A stretch of 64,000 nucleotides of DNA from Siphonodentalium dalli (lineage: Eukaryota > Mollusca > Scaphopoda > Gadilida > Siphonodentaliidae). Location: NCBI GenBank assembly GCA_032622095.1, contig CP136067.1:74616705-74680704 (forward strand). Direction: 5' to 3'. Below, in pieces: positions 1 through 12,777 of the stretch. How positions within the stretch are numbered: the first letter of the stretch is position 1; every line of letters starts with the position of its first letter. The notes under the pieces are model-generated. The model saw only the letters and a list, made by a program, of their open reading frames with translations. It ran no database searches and was not told the DNA's origin. A program made the position numbers and the translations under genes.

Positions 1-2844
1 TCAAATGTAGGATGTTCCAAACCTGGTTATCATGTTACAGGTACAGGTACTCAGCTGAGCTTGTGTACATGATCAGCATGTTAGGAACATGTAATGAAAG
101 AGCTACAATTCATTGTCTGGTATATATAATGCTGGAGTATTATGTACCCCCTCCCCTACAAAACAAATGGTCCATTTGACAGTTGGAAATAAATGTATCA
201 AGTCTCACGAAATATTAATAATAATAATTTATGTAGAAATTGTGCTTTTAAATTTTAATTTTGCAGCCAGTAATTAGTGGGGGATTTGAAACTTTGAGAT
301 AACAAATTAGAACATTATAACCCAATGTAGAGGGGTGCAAATTATATTTTGCAAACTTGGGACTGGAAGGGCGTTAACCTGGTCTGGATCAAGGGCCGGT
401 GCTGTTGGAAATTTTAGACAGTGGACACCCCACCCTCAACAGAGATCATCTAGCTGGGTGTACGTATTACATGGTACAAATTAATTACATCTGTGCATTA
501 ATATGTTAGTAATTAATATGCAGCAATCTTTTTTTCCACAACATCTGGAATATATATTACGATATAACATTGTGCAACTTAACCCTCAAGCAATATTTTA
601 ACCCACTCATTGTTATCTTTATATTTTTCATAAAATATAACTTTTGGGTTTGTTAACCTGCAAAATGTTTTGTCTTTATTACAGTTGCCTGAACACTAAC
701 ACATTAGATTGCCATGAGGCTGTCCTGTACCCGATAGGAGAAGAGCAATGGGAGGTTGGGGGTTGTCCTGTACCTGGTAGAAGAAGGGTAATGAGAGGTT
801 AATTCCTAATTACCTGTAACTGTCAACATTTAAAGGTAAGTTGATATAGATAATTTCAATTCATTAAAGGCGGCTACCACAATTAGCTGGAAACAAATGT
901 TAATGAACATCCCATCATGTGTTAATAACTTTAAATAACAGTTGGGATTGTGTGCCCCCTCTGTACCTGTAGTATATCGCCCAAGAGTTAATTAACCACA
1001 TGAGTTGTCGTGTGAACTGGGGTCTTTGTTAAGTTCAATCTAAAATACATGTGTATTATCAAAATATTTTATGTTTTATTTTATCCTGTCGCTGCCATCC
1101 AATAGCAAAGACACATTCAGGATCTCTGACATGTTATATGAATTTTATAATAATGAAATTGAATTGAGCTTAGATATATGTTAGTTTTTATCCAAATATT
1201 TCAATTAGTACCAGTATAGGGCAATTCAGATCAACATGAAACTATCAAGTAATTAAATGAAACCTCCAACAGTTGCTGGAACCCATTTTAGGTGTTCGTT
1301 AAATCTAATTTGTAGTCTCTCCCAATAAAAATTTTACAAGGCATTGAGATTGACCACTCAACGCTTCATCTACAATTGTACATACGTTTTAAATGAAAAT
1401 AGTTTGTGTTATTTCATTTGTGTAATATGGGGTGTCTAATGCGAATTTACCCCGAGAGAGCTTTTTTTTATTTTGTAAACGTGGTGTCGGTGGCAACACC
1501 CCAGAAAGCTAATGCTGTTATACATTGCTGGTGCGAAATTGAAAGTTAAGAAAATAAAAATTTGTCTGTCTCTTATAGGTGATTGAAATAACTTGGAATC
1601 AAAGAAAATGAATCCTTGCCATTTGTAATCATTGACAATGCCGACTAACTGTGAGGTTGCCTTGTTGATAACAATGAGCAGATATGTAATTTAATTTAGC
1701 GTCAATACTGCACAACAGTTATGTGCGATTTTTGGTATAACCCATTACCCATGGTCCATAATATGACAAATACAATACCTTACAGAAAGTGACACCTTTG
1801 AGGTCATTATAAACTGTATTTCAACAGACTTATTACCAATATTCAATGGCATAGTGAGATTGCTTACTTTGATATAGTGGGAATACTTGGCATCATTGGG
1901 ATACCTTAGTCCTGGTGTAAAACCACAGAATGTCAGAAGCAAAATGTATGATTTATTTATGTGCATTTATTTGGTCAGTTCAGTTAAGTATGATATCAAT
2001 GACAATCTATCATATATTGAGAGATATTATGCATTGAAAAGCTGAATGAGAGTACTATCTTTTGAGAGTTCAGAATTTTTTTATTTTTTTTAAATTGAAA
2101 ATTAAATAATAACTAATAATTAATTATTTAGTAATTAATAATTATACATTGATATTTATATCATTGTATTATTGTATTATGATTATTTCCATTTCATATC
2201 CAAATATACTGACTGTTGGATTTTTTTAACAAGGTCAATTGGATTTGTTATTTGTCCATCCTGTCCTCCATACATTTCTAAATAGTCCCAATTGCAAATG
2301 TCTGGCTTATTATTTCATTTTTCAGAATAGGGTACTCATAATTTGACTTCATTTATAAGACTGGTGTTCCTTTTTCTGCAGAAAGACGGCTCCTCTCATG
2401 GAAAACAGATATGATGCTACATCTGTCACCACAGTTTAATGAAGAAAGTGGAAGTAAATAAAAGTTCTCGGTACCTAAAGGAAACTTATTATAAAATGTT
2501 ACAAATCTCTCTTGATTACTCTTATGATGTTCATATTTCAAAAAATTTAATACATGGTTTGTATTCCTCAATATGTGTTCTACATCCCTGTGAAGTTCCA
2601 TTGTGTACAGTTGTGGATTTATCAAGATATTGCCAAATTACCTGACCCACCCAAAAATGAATTTTTTTTGGGCAAACGTGCGTCTCCCCCTTAAGGGTAC
2701 TATCAAAGAATTTCTTACATACGTCATTTGCCCCCGGAGGCTCAAAGTGTTGAGTTTACCCCACAGTCATTGGGTTTATTCATCGATGAAGCCAGCTAAT
2801 CGTTTTACGAGTGTACCCTCTCATGGTGCTCGGTTTACGGGCGA
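1..2844. other. Flank downstream of MADD, no gene recognised
   Basis: AT-rich sequence downstream of the minus-strand MADD gene. Short ORFs occur on both strands, but none has a recognisable domain, codon bias or splice context. I see no RNA gene and no clear transposon termini here. Confidence 0.5.
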
Positions 2845-2921
2845 GTCCGTCGCAACAACTATGGTATGAATTCACTTGTCGAAGTGACTTCTTACCATAC
2901 TCCATAGTTGTTGCGGCGGAC
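2845..2921. repeat. 77-bp near-perfect palindrome
   Basis: The outer arms are GTCCGTCGCAACAACTATGG at 2845-2864 and its reverse complement, with one change, at 2902-2921. The centre is itself self-complementary around TTCACTTGTCGAAGTGA, so the whole stretch can form one long hairpin. It resembles a foldback (MITE-like) remnant; no target duplication was identified. Confidence 0.8.
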
Positions 2922-3336
2922 AATATGTACGAAGAATACCACAGTCACCATATGATGCTTTATACGTCTTAGATATGTGGAAACGATTTCAGCCAGAACA
3001 CATTAAGTTATGGTTGGTTGCCCAGCAGGCCGCGGCTTCTTCTTCTCCGGAGGTTTTGTGCTCATGACTTAACATTTCAAACAAACCGTGCTAAAGACGT
3101 GTGTACCCTTGTAAGCATAACAGTGTTTGCAATTACGGAAAAGGCGATGGATATGACGTAAAGCAAATTGCGGTCGACGTCATAAACCAAAATCCGGTCG
3201 CACCGTGCACACTGAAACATAGATCAAGTTCCGACGTACCGGTACCTGCCGACGTCAAACACAATTGGAACACAATTGGAAACGCGCCTGTATGCCACTC
3301 ATAATATGTGCACATGAGTGTGTGGGTTTTAAGTCA

Positions 3337-3437
3337 GATAATGACCTTGTGGAGTGTCTGAGGCCAAATAATCACCTGCGGCCGCTTTGCGGCCTTGGGT
3401 GATTATTTGGCCTCAGACACTCCACTCAGTCATTATC
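3337..3437. repeat. 101-bp palindrome with a GC-rich centre
   Basis: Arms of about 49 bp (3337-3385 and 3389-3437) match with only a few differences. Both contain GGAGTGTCTGAGGCCAAATA or its complement. The centre is a GCGGCCGC/TTTGCGGCC turn. It is a large cruciform-capable inverted repeat, probably a foldback element. Confidence 0.85.
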
Positions 3438-5370
3438 CTTTACGTAATTAATTCCTGGAATTTGATTGAATAACAAACACTCTATTTGACATTCAATTGA
3501 ATGACCTTGTGATGGCGATATTTATTTGAAATTTATTTAAAATTTCACTGGGACCTGATAAATTGTGGCTGAGATGTTTATGTGGATGGATGTATGAACA
3601 GACTAGAATCACTAGACACCACATATTAGTACTGCTCACCTTGGTCAACGGAGGATTTTTTGCTTGAATGTTTGGTAGCATAATTGGTCATTAAGGTTCA
3701 GGGGTCTAATACAATATGCATGCCTATTGCAATCACGACAGACTGATTTCCAGCACAGGAGACGAAACAAGAGCTGTTCAATTATTCTAATATAATCATA
3801 ACTATAATATTGTCTGCAACGATTGTTTCTTAAATGGCTGTTTTGTTAACTTTAAAATGATTGGCTTCCAAATATGTCATTTAATAGCCGTTTTACATAC
3901 ATACACAGGCATGTACATGTAGTGCAGACTAATCAATGTAAAGTATTATTGTTTCTTTAACTTTTATTGCATGTTTGTTCCTAGAATTACAGTGTTCCTG
4001 CTGTGCCATATTTACAAATCCATATGACCCTCGTGCGGCATACGCAACCCGTTGATATCACATGACGTAAATGATGTTCGCCTCAACCATGAAACCAGTT
4101 CTGAGAACTATGAAATAAAAGCATCATCACACATGACAAAATAAGCCCTGTTGTGCCTGAATAAACCTTTTAAGTATGTCTTTTAATGCTCGGATTCTAG
4201 GACAGCTGGCATGTAATAAACACATGTGTGAATAGGTTTTTTGACACAGCACTTGTTCCATCGCTGGCCTCTTTTCTATCCTTCCTGTTCTATCCTGTAT
4301 ATATATCACATGTTCTACAGTCACACAACTAACCAGTACCATCACAAATCACAAGACAACCCAATACCTCTGATGAGACAGTAATGGTATCTTTTTTTAT
4401 AACGGTTCCTTTACTAAATAGATTCTCTAATCAGTTTTAATAGTATACATAGGAATAGTCTATTCTCCATCTGGAGAGATGTTGAGGATATATGAGCAGA
4501 AAACAAACAGACACACAAACAGATACTACAGATGCTGAAGTATTCATTAGTGGGCCATGTTTATATAACAAGTTCAAATGTTGAACTTATTTATGTGAAC
4601 ATTTCCTAAGGGAACAATTCGTCAATGCATAGTTAGTAAAGAAAGGGTTAAAGGTTTACAGTGCAATTTACCGAAACACAACCTACAACAAGACTATACA
4701 GTCCAGTGAATGAAATCACAGCCAACAGACAAATCTGCAATGAAACAAATAGAGTTACAAGTGACAGAAGTATATCTCTTGTCAAATATAGCCAACATGC
4801 AGTCTGTAAATGAGTGAGCACCATTTTTACAACCACATTGTGACCCAATCCTTCTTCACAATTATGGTTATTTTTTAGTGGAAAAATATAATGGGAATGT
4901 CTCGAAAAACCTAAAACAGTCTCCGCACAACAGCTATTAACATAAACATAACTATATCAAATGGCGAGATACTCTGATTTCGAGGCACTAGTTTCTGAAT
5001 TTAATACATTTATGAATGATTGCTGACTGCTAGTGTGCTGAAGCCTGATATTTGACGAGCGTACTCAGTATGGACATATAGCAGTGAAGAGGTTATCAAA
5101 GGATATTTAAATCATTCTTTTCACATTCCAATTCTAATATCATGTGGGGAAAAAAAATACCATCCAATAATACCGATATTGACATTTTTTGGGAGATTTT
5201 TTGAAATATTCATGTACCTGTATTTCATTTATAACATCCAAAACAGGTTCATGTTATCAAAAGGCACGGAAATGGTTTGATCACCAATGCGAAGGAGGAC
5301 ATGAAAATCACAAAGTGATTGATAATCTATGGAAGAGTCAATTGTACTAGACTAGTCACTCGCTATTGTG
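3438..5370 (-). other. Probable MADD 3' UTR and downstream flank
   Basis: This is the sequence immediately 3' of the MADD stop codon on the minus strand. An ATTAAA-type signal on the minus strand lies near 5000-5005, and AATAAA-type signals near 3963-3968 and around 3520-3540. Which of these is used cannot be decided from sequence. No other gene is supported. Confidence 0.35.
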
Positions 5371-5463
5371 TCAAGTTTGATTCCGAGTCTGTTCCCGATT
5401 TTGTTCAGTCCCAGCAGCAACATACGAAAACACACAGAGAACTGCATAACATATCTGTTCAGC
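5371..5463 (-). CDS. MADD: MADD last coding exon
   Basis: The terminal coding exon starts after a TCATTGCAG acceptor (AG at 5465-5464) and ends at TGA (5373-5371), giving 30 residues. It begins AEQICYAVLCVFSYVAAG, the closing helix of the MADD C-terminal PH-like domain, followed by a short polar tail rich in Q, N, R and T. It is in phase 0 with the exon at 15509-15555, whose last codon is Met. The tail after the helix is only about 13 residues and shows no further motif. I am confident because the conserved ICY-VLC-FSYVAA pattern and the splice phase agree. Confidence 0.9.
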   Translation of the reverse strand, partial: AEQICYAVLCVFSYVAAGTEQNREQTRNQT

Positions 5464-6332
5464 CTGCAATGAGATTATAAAATCAAATTATTTAAAACCC
5501 TTGAAATTTGGCTGCATACATGAAGTTAAAAGTGGATTCATCACACATAGTGTGTACATGGGTGATGAGTGTTTAGACAGATGGTGCTATGTATCAAACA
5601 GAGCACAATCCCATAGTTACAATCGTTTCCCAATTTTTGGGAAATCACCATTTTCCCAGGCGTGTTTAATGTTGGCCAGCGCATGGGTTTTGTGTCATGG
5701 TCAACCCACGCTCTATGGCGATTTCCTGGTAAACCGATTGTGTGTGGTCAATTGTGCTCCCAAGTCGGTCAGAGCATGCGAATAGTTCTTTACCAGAATA
5801 AATCTCGTCTTTGACTCGATTGATTATGGTAAAGAATAATTCTTATGCTCTAACCCTTACATAAAACATAATTTCATTCATTTATTAATAGTATAGTCAT
5901 GGTCAGAATAAACTGACACTCTGTAATCTGGAGAAACAAATTGTTAAGACATTCACAACATTGATCTGGTGTATGCTATTTATTGTATGGGGGGGGGGGG
6001 GGTTGCACTATCAAAGAGGGACGTGGGGGATGGGTATCATCTCTCTGACGGTATATCAAATATGATTGGACTTTGCCAATGATACATCTGATGACAATGG
6101 GGTAATAACAGAAAAGTACTTTATAATAAGACCCCTCAAGGATAAGTGCCATATATAAAAGTCTCTGCATTATAGTGTATAAATGGGCTTTGGAATGATT
6201 ACATTAGTTGATCTTTACAAAAGCTATCAACCTTCTTAGGCTGAGCTTTATTATTATTATTGACCAAATAATTATTGACCAATAAACCAAATTTGAATTT
6301 GACAGCTTCATTCACCATCAAGGTTTATAGGA
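5464..6332. other. Intron, start of the 10-kb last intron
   Basis: Intronic sequence on the 5' side of the last exon. It contains the inverted repeat at 5771-5851 and a poly(G) run at about 5990-6002. ORFs here have no recognisable features. Confidence 0.5.
5771..5851. repeat. Imperfect inverted repeat, arms about 25 bp
   Basis: Left arm AGAGCATGCGAATAGTTCTT continues into TACCA at 5771-5795. The right arm at 5827-5851 is its complement with a few differences and ends TTATGCTCT. The spacer is about 30 bp. It could be a small foldback element or a structured intronic RNA segment. Confidence 0.6.
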
Positions 6333-7334
6333 AACAAAACAACAAGACAATCAATAACTGGAATCGCTCACCAGACTATCGGGATTGAGTAGACTGGGAC
6401 TTTAAAGTCTACTGCAGTCTGTACAATTAAAAATAACTTAACTTCTCAGTCAATCTCACTTATGCTAAGCTGAAAATTTTACAAGAACTGCATTTTCTTT
6501 TCTCTGGACCCATAATGATTCCAGCCTTCATAATTATTTAAACCATGTCAAGCGATACATGCTCCCCACAGGTAGAAACAAAATATAGGGTATGGTTAGT
6601 CAGCAACATATATGGCACCCCAGATACCAGAGGCACCCTTTGATGCTATCAACATACTGGAAGAGTGACACCAGCTCTGCCCATTTTTGACCGGTTGGCC
6701 ACATTTGTACAAATCTGAATCCCTATCATCCAAGGTCCCTTCATACCATATTGCAGACTAACCAGTCCAGTGGTTCCTTAGATGTTTTAATGAGTCTCAG
6801 TGATTGCATTGGAGAAAAAATTGTTAAGTCCCCTAACTTGGCCTCTTTTTGACTGCTCGACCCCATTTTAACAAATCTTGATTCCAGTCACACAAGGACC
6901 TCTGCAACAAAGGACTATCCCCACCAAATATGACCCCATTTAGGTGAGTTTTGGAGAAGAAGACGTTTTAAGAATTACTATGGATGGAAAGAGCTGTGTA
7001 TTTGACCTGCTAACCCCATCTGAACAAATTTGAATATCAGTCAGAAAAGGACTTCCAAACAAAACATAAACTAAATAGGCCTGATGGTTCTTGAGAAGAA
7101 GTCTTTTTAAGAATTTCTATTAAGGGAAAGAGTTATGTCCCGGGCTCCCTATTTGACCTGGTGACCACATCTGAACAAATCTCAATCCTCTTCACCTAAG
7201 GATCATCTGCACCAAATATGAGCCCGTTTGGTATATCGGTTCCGGAGATGAAGATGTTGATGGACACACAACAGACAAGGAGTGATGACTATAGCTCCAC
7301 CTGAGACTTTGTCTCAAGTGAGCTAACAAAAAGG
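6333..7334 (+). mobile_element. Family E tandem-core element with GAGCTAA 3' hairpin
   Basis: The 5' end resembles the starts at 20568 and 26040 (a degenerate ACAGTCAATGACTGT palindrome, then an 'AGACTGGGACT' segment). The interior is several degenerate repeats of the type 'TTTGACC..GTGACC..CATTTGAACAAATCTGAATCC...CCAAGGACC...ACCAAATATAAGC'. The 3' part reads GATGGACACACAACAGACAAGG and ends in a hairpin, TAGCTCCACCTGAGAC with GTCTCAAGTGAGCTA as its other arm. No ORF of a transposition protein is present, so it is non-autonomous. It is named here only by structure. Confidence 0.65.
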
Positions 7335-7403
7335 ATGGGAGAGAAAGAGAAGTGTGGTTATCTTCCAACTCAATTCGAATAGAAAAAGGACTCTTGACTA
7401 CCT

Positions 7404-7424
7404 GCCCCCCCCCCCCCCCCCCCC
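7404..7424. repeat. Poly(C) run
   Basis: An uninterrupted C homopolymer of about 20 bases. Its length is likely to be variable or assembly-sensitive. Confidence 0.9.
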
Positions 7425-9336
7425 AACAAAGGTGGCTTTTTTCGAATATTAATATTTCAGTTTTTTATGGATACTGGCTGAGTGACTTCCTTTTTTTTTT
7501 GAAAAGGTAATGTAATTTCCTGAAAAGAAGCAACTGAAGTCATGATTTGAAAACAATTAATTAGTTCTTAAAGATACATAATCCGATTTATATAGTCACT
7601 TCTGTTAAAACCGCCATAAACAGAAAGAATATTAAAATATAGACAGATTTTGTTCTTATAATATACCAATCATAAATATCGCGTAAATAGCATGTTATTG
7701 TCAAGATCGTACGCCGTGTTAGTAAACAAAAGCCAAATGTCGTTACAGTACAGTACATAAAGAGCGTGCAATAAGCGAAACACTCAACACCGGAGAGACC
7801 CCACTACTAATGGAACTTAGGTTAAAACTTGTTCACAACATATCGGTATAGCGCTCACTAATCCTTGCCACTCCAAGATTTGGGTCACTGTGAATCACTC
7901 GCACAAAAAAGATCGCCACTGTGTTGATTGTTTTGCTCATCGCTTTTGCTGTATATAAACAAATGCTTGGCTCACACAAAGTGTTTTTGGTAGATAATAT
8001 CACATTCACACTATCAATGTACTATACTATTACTACATTCTTGAAGAAATTTTCATAATTCGGTAACTTTTATTTTAAAATTATAATCTATAACCATGGC
8101 CATCCGTGCCTTTAAACAGTATTTTTCATTTAACTTAATTTGCACATTGTTGTGTAAATACAACCCTATGGATTGAAAGAAACTTTAGAAAAATTAATTT
8201 CAATGACGATTGAATGAAATCATTGCTCATCAAAGCTTTGCTTCAGAGGCCAAACAATGCAGAAGAATTACCCTCAAGAAATAGCCATCACCTTGAAATA
8301 GAAGAGCAGGCGTTGTTAGGACCAAAGCATGAATGTTTAATTGCTGTTAGTTAAATAATCCCCAAAACCTTAATATAATGGGTGCAAAAAAGAAAGTAGT
8401 TGAATGTGCACTAATAAGGGTCTACTCCCATCTGCAGTTAGCGTGTGTGTCTAGTCACTGTGACTACTAACCACTCTAAAATCATGGCTGGGTTCAATTG
8501 TTTCTCTCTCAAATCTTGGTAGCAATTTCATTCGTTGATGGTTTTCATGGTCCACTATTAAGTTCTTATTAATATATAACAAATGACAACTATAGCAGTA
8601 CAGTGATGACTATCGTGAGGCTGAAATGATATGGGTAGGCGAATATTATGGGCGATACACAGTTCTGTAGTAAGCTACCACACACCTTAAGAGTCCTTGG
8701 ATCTAAACGCACACATGACTGCAGCTGGGAATAGACACACAGACTGTCACCTCACTGCTCATCTTGGTTGTATTGGGCATACATGTACTGAATGAACATA
8801 TCAATAAACCAAATATTTGAAAAACAACACAAGATAATTGGTTCTGTTTATCTGAGCAAACGATTCTCCACTAGTATTCACATCCAATTTATTTCCCCAA
8901 AAAGCAGATAGAGAATTTTTTAAATAAAATAAAATGCAATTAGGATAAAGATTTGATATTCCATCTCAAATAAAACATCTGTGAATCAAACAGGTGTGAA
9001 ACGCCTTGTTGTAGAAAATGTGATATAGTGTCGCGATATGAACATTTATCAGTGTATATAAATTTACATATTTTTGTCAGAAAAATATCGCCTAGTTCTA
9101 TCTGTGCAGCAAAATATATTGCTGCTGACAGCTGTAGAAGCAATTAAATGTTGATAAATCTGTCCAAAATGCACATATACCAAAAAAGGAGCTGGGTTGT
9201 CTGTCGGTACATACCACCTAATGTTGGCAAACATAGGGTAAATCTGGGATCGATAATATGAAAAACATCAATGGGTCCTTTTTTTTAAACCTATTCTGAC
9301 AGTGTTGATCTATACCCAATTTTGCGAAAACCCTGT
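7425..9336. other. Intron, nothing recognised
   Basis: AT-rich intronic DNA between exons 15509-15555 and 5371-5463. I see no conserved ORF, transposon ends or RNA gene. Confidence 0.45.
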
Positions 9337-9405
9337 GCCAATGCATTCTATTATATATACGATTCTCCCATAGGAAGCTTCACATATATAAGAGAATACA
9401 TTGGC
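9337..9405. repeat. 69-bp palindromic foldback, copy 1
   Basis: Arms GCCAATGCATTCTATTATAT at the left and the complementary ATATAAGAGAATACATTGGC at the right. It is closely related to the palindrome at 29194-29262. A further half copy (GCCAGTGCATTCTCTTATAT) follows near 9433-9458. Dispersed palindromic element. Confidence 0.75.
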
Positions 9406-9499
9406 CTAACAATATTTACATTAACCGTGTAAGCCAGTGCATTCTCTTATATATCTGTTAATAACCCTTGAAAGCCGTTGAACATCCATAACAAATTTC

Positions 9500-9882
9500 A
9501 GTGAAATCAAACAATCATTGGCTGAGATTTACTAAATATTGACACTGGTTCATATTGGACTTATTTGGTTCTGATATAAGCCCATAGTGGACTTATACCC
9601 ATTATTCTGTTGGATGCTGAGGACCACAGCGAAAATACATCTATAAAGAGCATACACCTGGTGCTGAAATAGCCCCATAGTGAGCGTATTTGTTTTTGTT
9701 TGTTATTTATTTAATTTTTAAATCAAAATTTTGAAAAACTAACGCAGTTATAACCTCCGCCCGGGTACCCTTTTAAAGTCACCATACCAAATTTGGTTGA
9801 GATCGGTCTAGGGATCTGGCAGAAAAATCTAAACAGACGGACAGACAGACAGATCCTACTCTTTTATGTATATAGATAATCT
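9500..9882 (+). mobile_element. Retroposon-like fragment ending in a CAGACAGACAG tail
   Basis: It ends with GACGGACAGACAGACAGATC followed by CTACTCTTTTATGTATATAG. The same 3' terminal motif recurs at 12113-12152 next to unrelated upstream sequence, as expected of a 5'-truncated retroposon tail. Upstream, 'ACCATACCAAATTTGGTTGAG' type sequence is present. No coding remnant was recognised, so LINE versus SINE cannot be decided. Confidence 0.4.
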
Positions 9883-10927
9883 ACTTAGTGAAGAAATGGT
9901 TAAAATATAGTTAAATCAAATACTACAACTCTATAATGTAATTTTAGGGAATTAGTAGATACTGCAAACTAGAGCAGAACTAGCGCAAGCAAGGTTAGAT
10001 TTGTGATGCATACTGTTTGTGGGGACTTCCTTATTGCTGATATGCCTTGACGCTTTAGACATCTGAACAGCTACCACTCGGTGGAACATATTTATGCATT
10101 GGTTTGCCTAGAGTGGGGAAAGCAACAAAATAATCAATGAGAAAAAAGAACAATATAAATATAGAAAAGTAGTTTTTTTTGGTTGGTGGTTTTTTAGAAT
10201 AGAAAATTAAAATGTTGGCATCAATCAGACTTCATTTCAGGAACACAACGAAGAACAAAAGATCATAATTGATAAAGAGTGTCTATGGTTTCCTTGCCTA
10301 TTAATGGAATATCGTAAAATACATTCCTAAACTTGTCTTTCATGCTTATTCTTATATTAATTATTTGAGTTGGTGGGGTCATTGTAAGACAAGTGTGTAC
10401 GGAGCCCGGGAAGTGACAAGTGAACTCTTTCTTTTTATTTTGTTATACCGAAATAATATTTCGCACCTTATACATGTAGGCTACCATATATCGAGATGAG
10501 AATAAATGTGTATGTAGAATGCTAGTACATGCAATGGCTCAGGATGAATATTAAAGAGGCATAATCCAAATTAAAGCACCCAAATTACTATTTCTTTGGC
10601 TTCGGGGGAAAAAATATTTGATTCGATTTGAGGAACCTAGCCATCAAAGCTCAGAGTGATCAGATTGATTTTTGAAATTTGTTATTTCTCGAGATATGTA
10701 CATGTTTGTGGTCTGGATAAAATTTGTCAAGACGACAGTCTCAGACAAAATTGCAGATGAAGATGGATAACTCTAAAATCAAGTAGTAATAATTTCGTGA
10801 TAATCAAGTGATAATATGGCCATATTTTGTTGAACAACATGTTGATAAATAACACGTTTTGAGAAATTTTAGGCCAAAAAAAAAGAAGACCTGTGTTACT
10901 GGTGACCCGCCCTCCCAAGTTTACGGA

Positions 10928-11035
10928 CCATTTTCATTTTATTGATTTTGCAAAAAATATTACGTTTTCATTTTATATTTTGCAAAAAAAAATACTGCGT
11001 TTTCATATTATTGATTTTGCAAAAAATATTGCGAT
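10928..11035. repeat. Three-copy tandem repeat, period about 37 bp
   Basis: Three imperfect copies of a unit containing TTTTCATTTTATTGATTTTG and CAAAAAATATTGCG. AT-rich minisatellite. Confidence 0.6.
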
Positions 11036-11169
11036 ACGTCTGCCTGTAAACCGAAGAGACAGCACTGAACTTACTATTAACCGGAAATTGTAACACACTT
11101 TTAATTGTTAGTAACAGCTGGACCTCGATTAAATAGCACCATGCAGTTGATATTTTACTAATTTATTGG

Positions 11170-11754
11170 TATCTACATGTATGTACTACTCCCATCCCAA
11201 TACTATGATGATGTGACAACAGGCCTATTTTTCTTGAGATTATTCCAACGCGATATCCTAGGACATTTTGGTAAGGGTTGGTTCAGATCAAATAATCCAA
11301 ACTGGAGTTGTCGGAAACCAAAAATGTTAAGACGGTCGAAAAAGGGGCGTAACTCATGTAAAAATAATTGGACGGAACCCATATTCGAACTTGGCCTGTA
11401 TTTTTAGCTGGGAAATACACAGACCAACTTTGGTTCAGTTTAAAATAGTCCAAACTGGAGTTATCGATCGGAAACCAAAACTGTTAATGGACGTACAGAT
11501 GAATGGACAGACAGATGGACTGATTACATAATACAACCTTTTTTCAAAAGGGCGTATAAAAATGACAATAACTCTACCAAAATGACTCTGACTGAACTCA
11601 AAATTGAAGGGGTGCCGTTTCCCATGCTGTTTGACATATATGTGCCAATTTTTTAAAAAGTGACTGGAAAATGACAGAATACAGGCTCGGACAAAGTTCC
11701 AGACAGACAGACAGATGACCCCAAACATGGACGGACGAGGGCCATTACTATAAT
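11170..11754 (+). mobile_element. Fragments of tandem-core elements (families C and D)
   Basis: 11290-11500 resembles the core of the element at 42539-43096 (shared CCATATTCGAACTTG and GGAAACCA segments). 11540-11740 resembles 41600-42140 (CTGACTGAACTCAAAAT, AATACAGGCTCGGACAAAG) and ends in an ACAGACAGACAGATG run. No intact terminal hairpin is present, so these look like decayed pieces. Confidence 0.5.
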
Positions 11755-12060
11755 TTAGGGAAGGGCTATCAGCTTAGCACCACTAATAATTGTTACTCAA
11801 AATTATCAGCATAATAGATAGACACTTAATTAGCAAAGATGAAACAAGTTATAAATAGCCTATATATACATAATATTGTAACACCTGCCACATGTACAAC
11901 TGCATAGAACAAACAACACATGGGAACTAATCTTATTTAAATTGAAATGAATGACAGGAATAAACATTCTCCAACTGTTTCTGTTATCTGATCTTATCTG
12001 ACACTTTTTGAAAAACAAATGTCATGTGCCATTCCACATGGGACATGACAGTGAGTGCAT
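11755..12060. repeat. Dispersed AT-rich repeat, copy 1
   Basis: Blocks such as TATCAGCATAATAGAT, ATATTGTAACACCTG and AACAACACATGGGA recur in the same order at 21085-21240 and 21590-21760. There they are split by about 350 bp of other sequence. Unclassified dispersed repeat. Confidence 0.5.
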
Positions 12061-12112
12061 GACTTTTCAAAGAATTGTTGTTGCATATTGGTCTCTTGGT
12101 CTGGGAGGAAAA

Positions 12113-12152
12113 TCACGAACAGACAGATCCTACTCTTTTATATACAGATAAT
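12113..12152 (+). repeat. Retroposon 3' tail motif
   Basis: The motif AACAGACAGATCCTACTCTT followed by TTATATACAGATAAT is the same terminal sequence as at 9834-9882. Likely the tail of a truncated non-LTR element. Confidence 0.4.
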
Positions 12153-12777
12153 TAAATATGACTTTGTGATTCATGTATAGAGCCACACTGTTGATTTGTG
12201 TTAGTGATTATTGCATGAGAGTAGATGGCTGAAGGATACTTGAGAGCCGATGGCTCAAAGGGTATCCTTCCACAAACAGGTCTATATAATAAAAATTTTT
12301 TGAGATAGCTTTCCCAATTGACATTCCTTGTTTTGCAATGATTTGATATCACAAATTTATTATTTCTGAATTCTCGTTTATACGTCGTCGCATTTTAAAT
12401 AGCAATGCAATTATGTCATGCGTGTCCGGGGAGAATCAAGGATAGATCTAGAGCAAACTGTCTAAAATGACCACATAGTCTCAAACTAAGAATACAACAA
12501 CGGATGTGTAATAAAGTTAACCTATCAGCAGTGCAATAGAAGTGCACCTATTCTGTATTTGAGGCACTACAACTATGATGTTTTGTGTGAAAAAAGATAA
12601 AGTATCTGGGTGCGTACAATATAGAGAAGTGACATGTTCATCTAGCCCAACTCTCCTCACCCACTGAAATTTTCCCTCCTCAATACCTTGTGCCTTGTTG
12701 TAACTCACATGCCATTATTTGCTATCTATCACAAAAAGACTTAAATTAGAAATACCAATTATGGTGACCAGGAATGA

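Noticed and set aside
4648-4848. Hydrophobic minus-strand ORF resembling a membrane peptide
   Set aside because: It lies downstream of the MADD stop codon, with no splice context and no family similarity.
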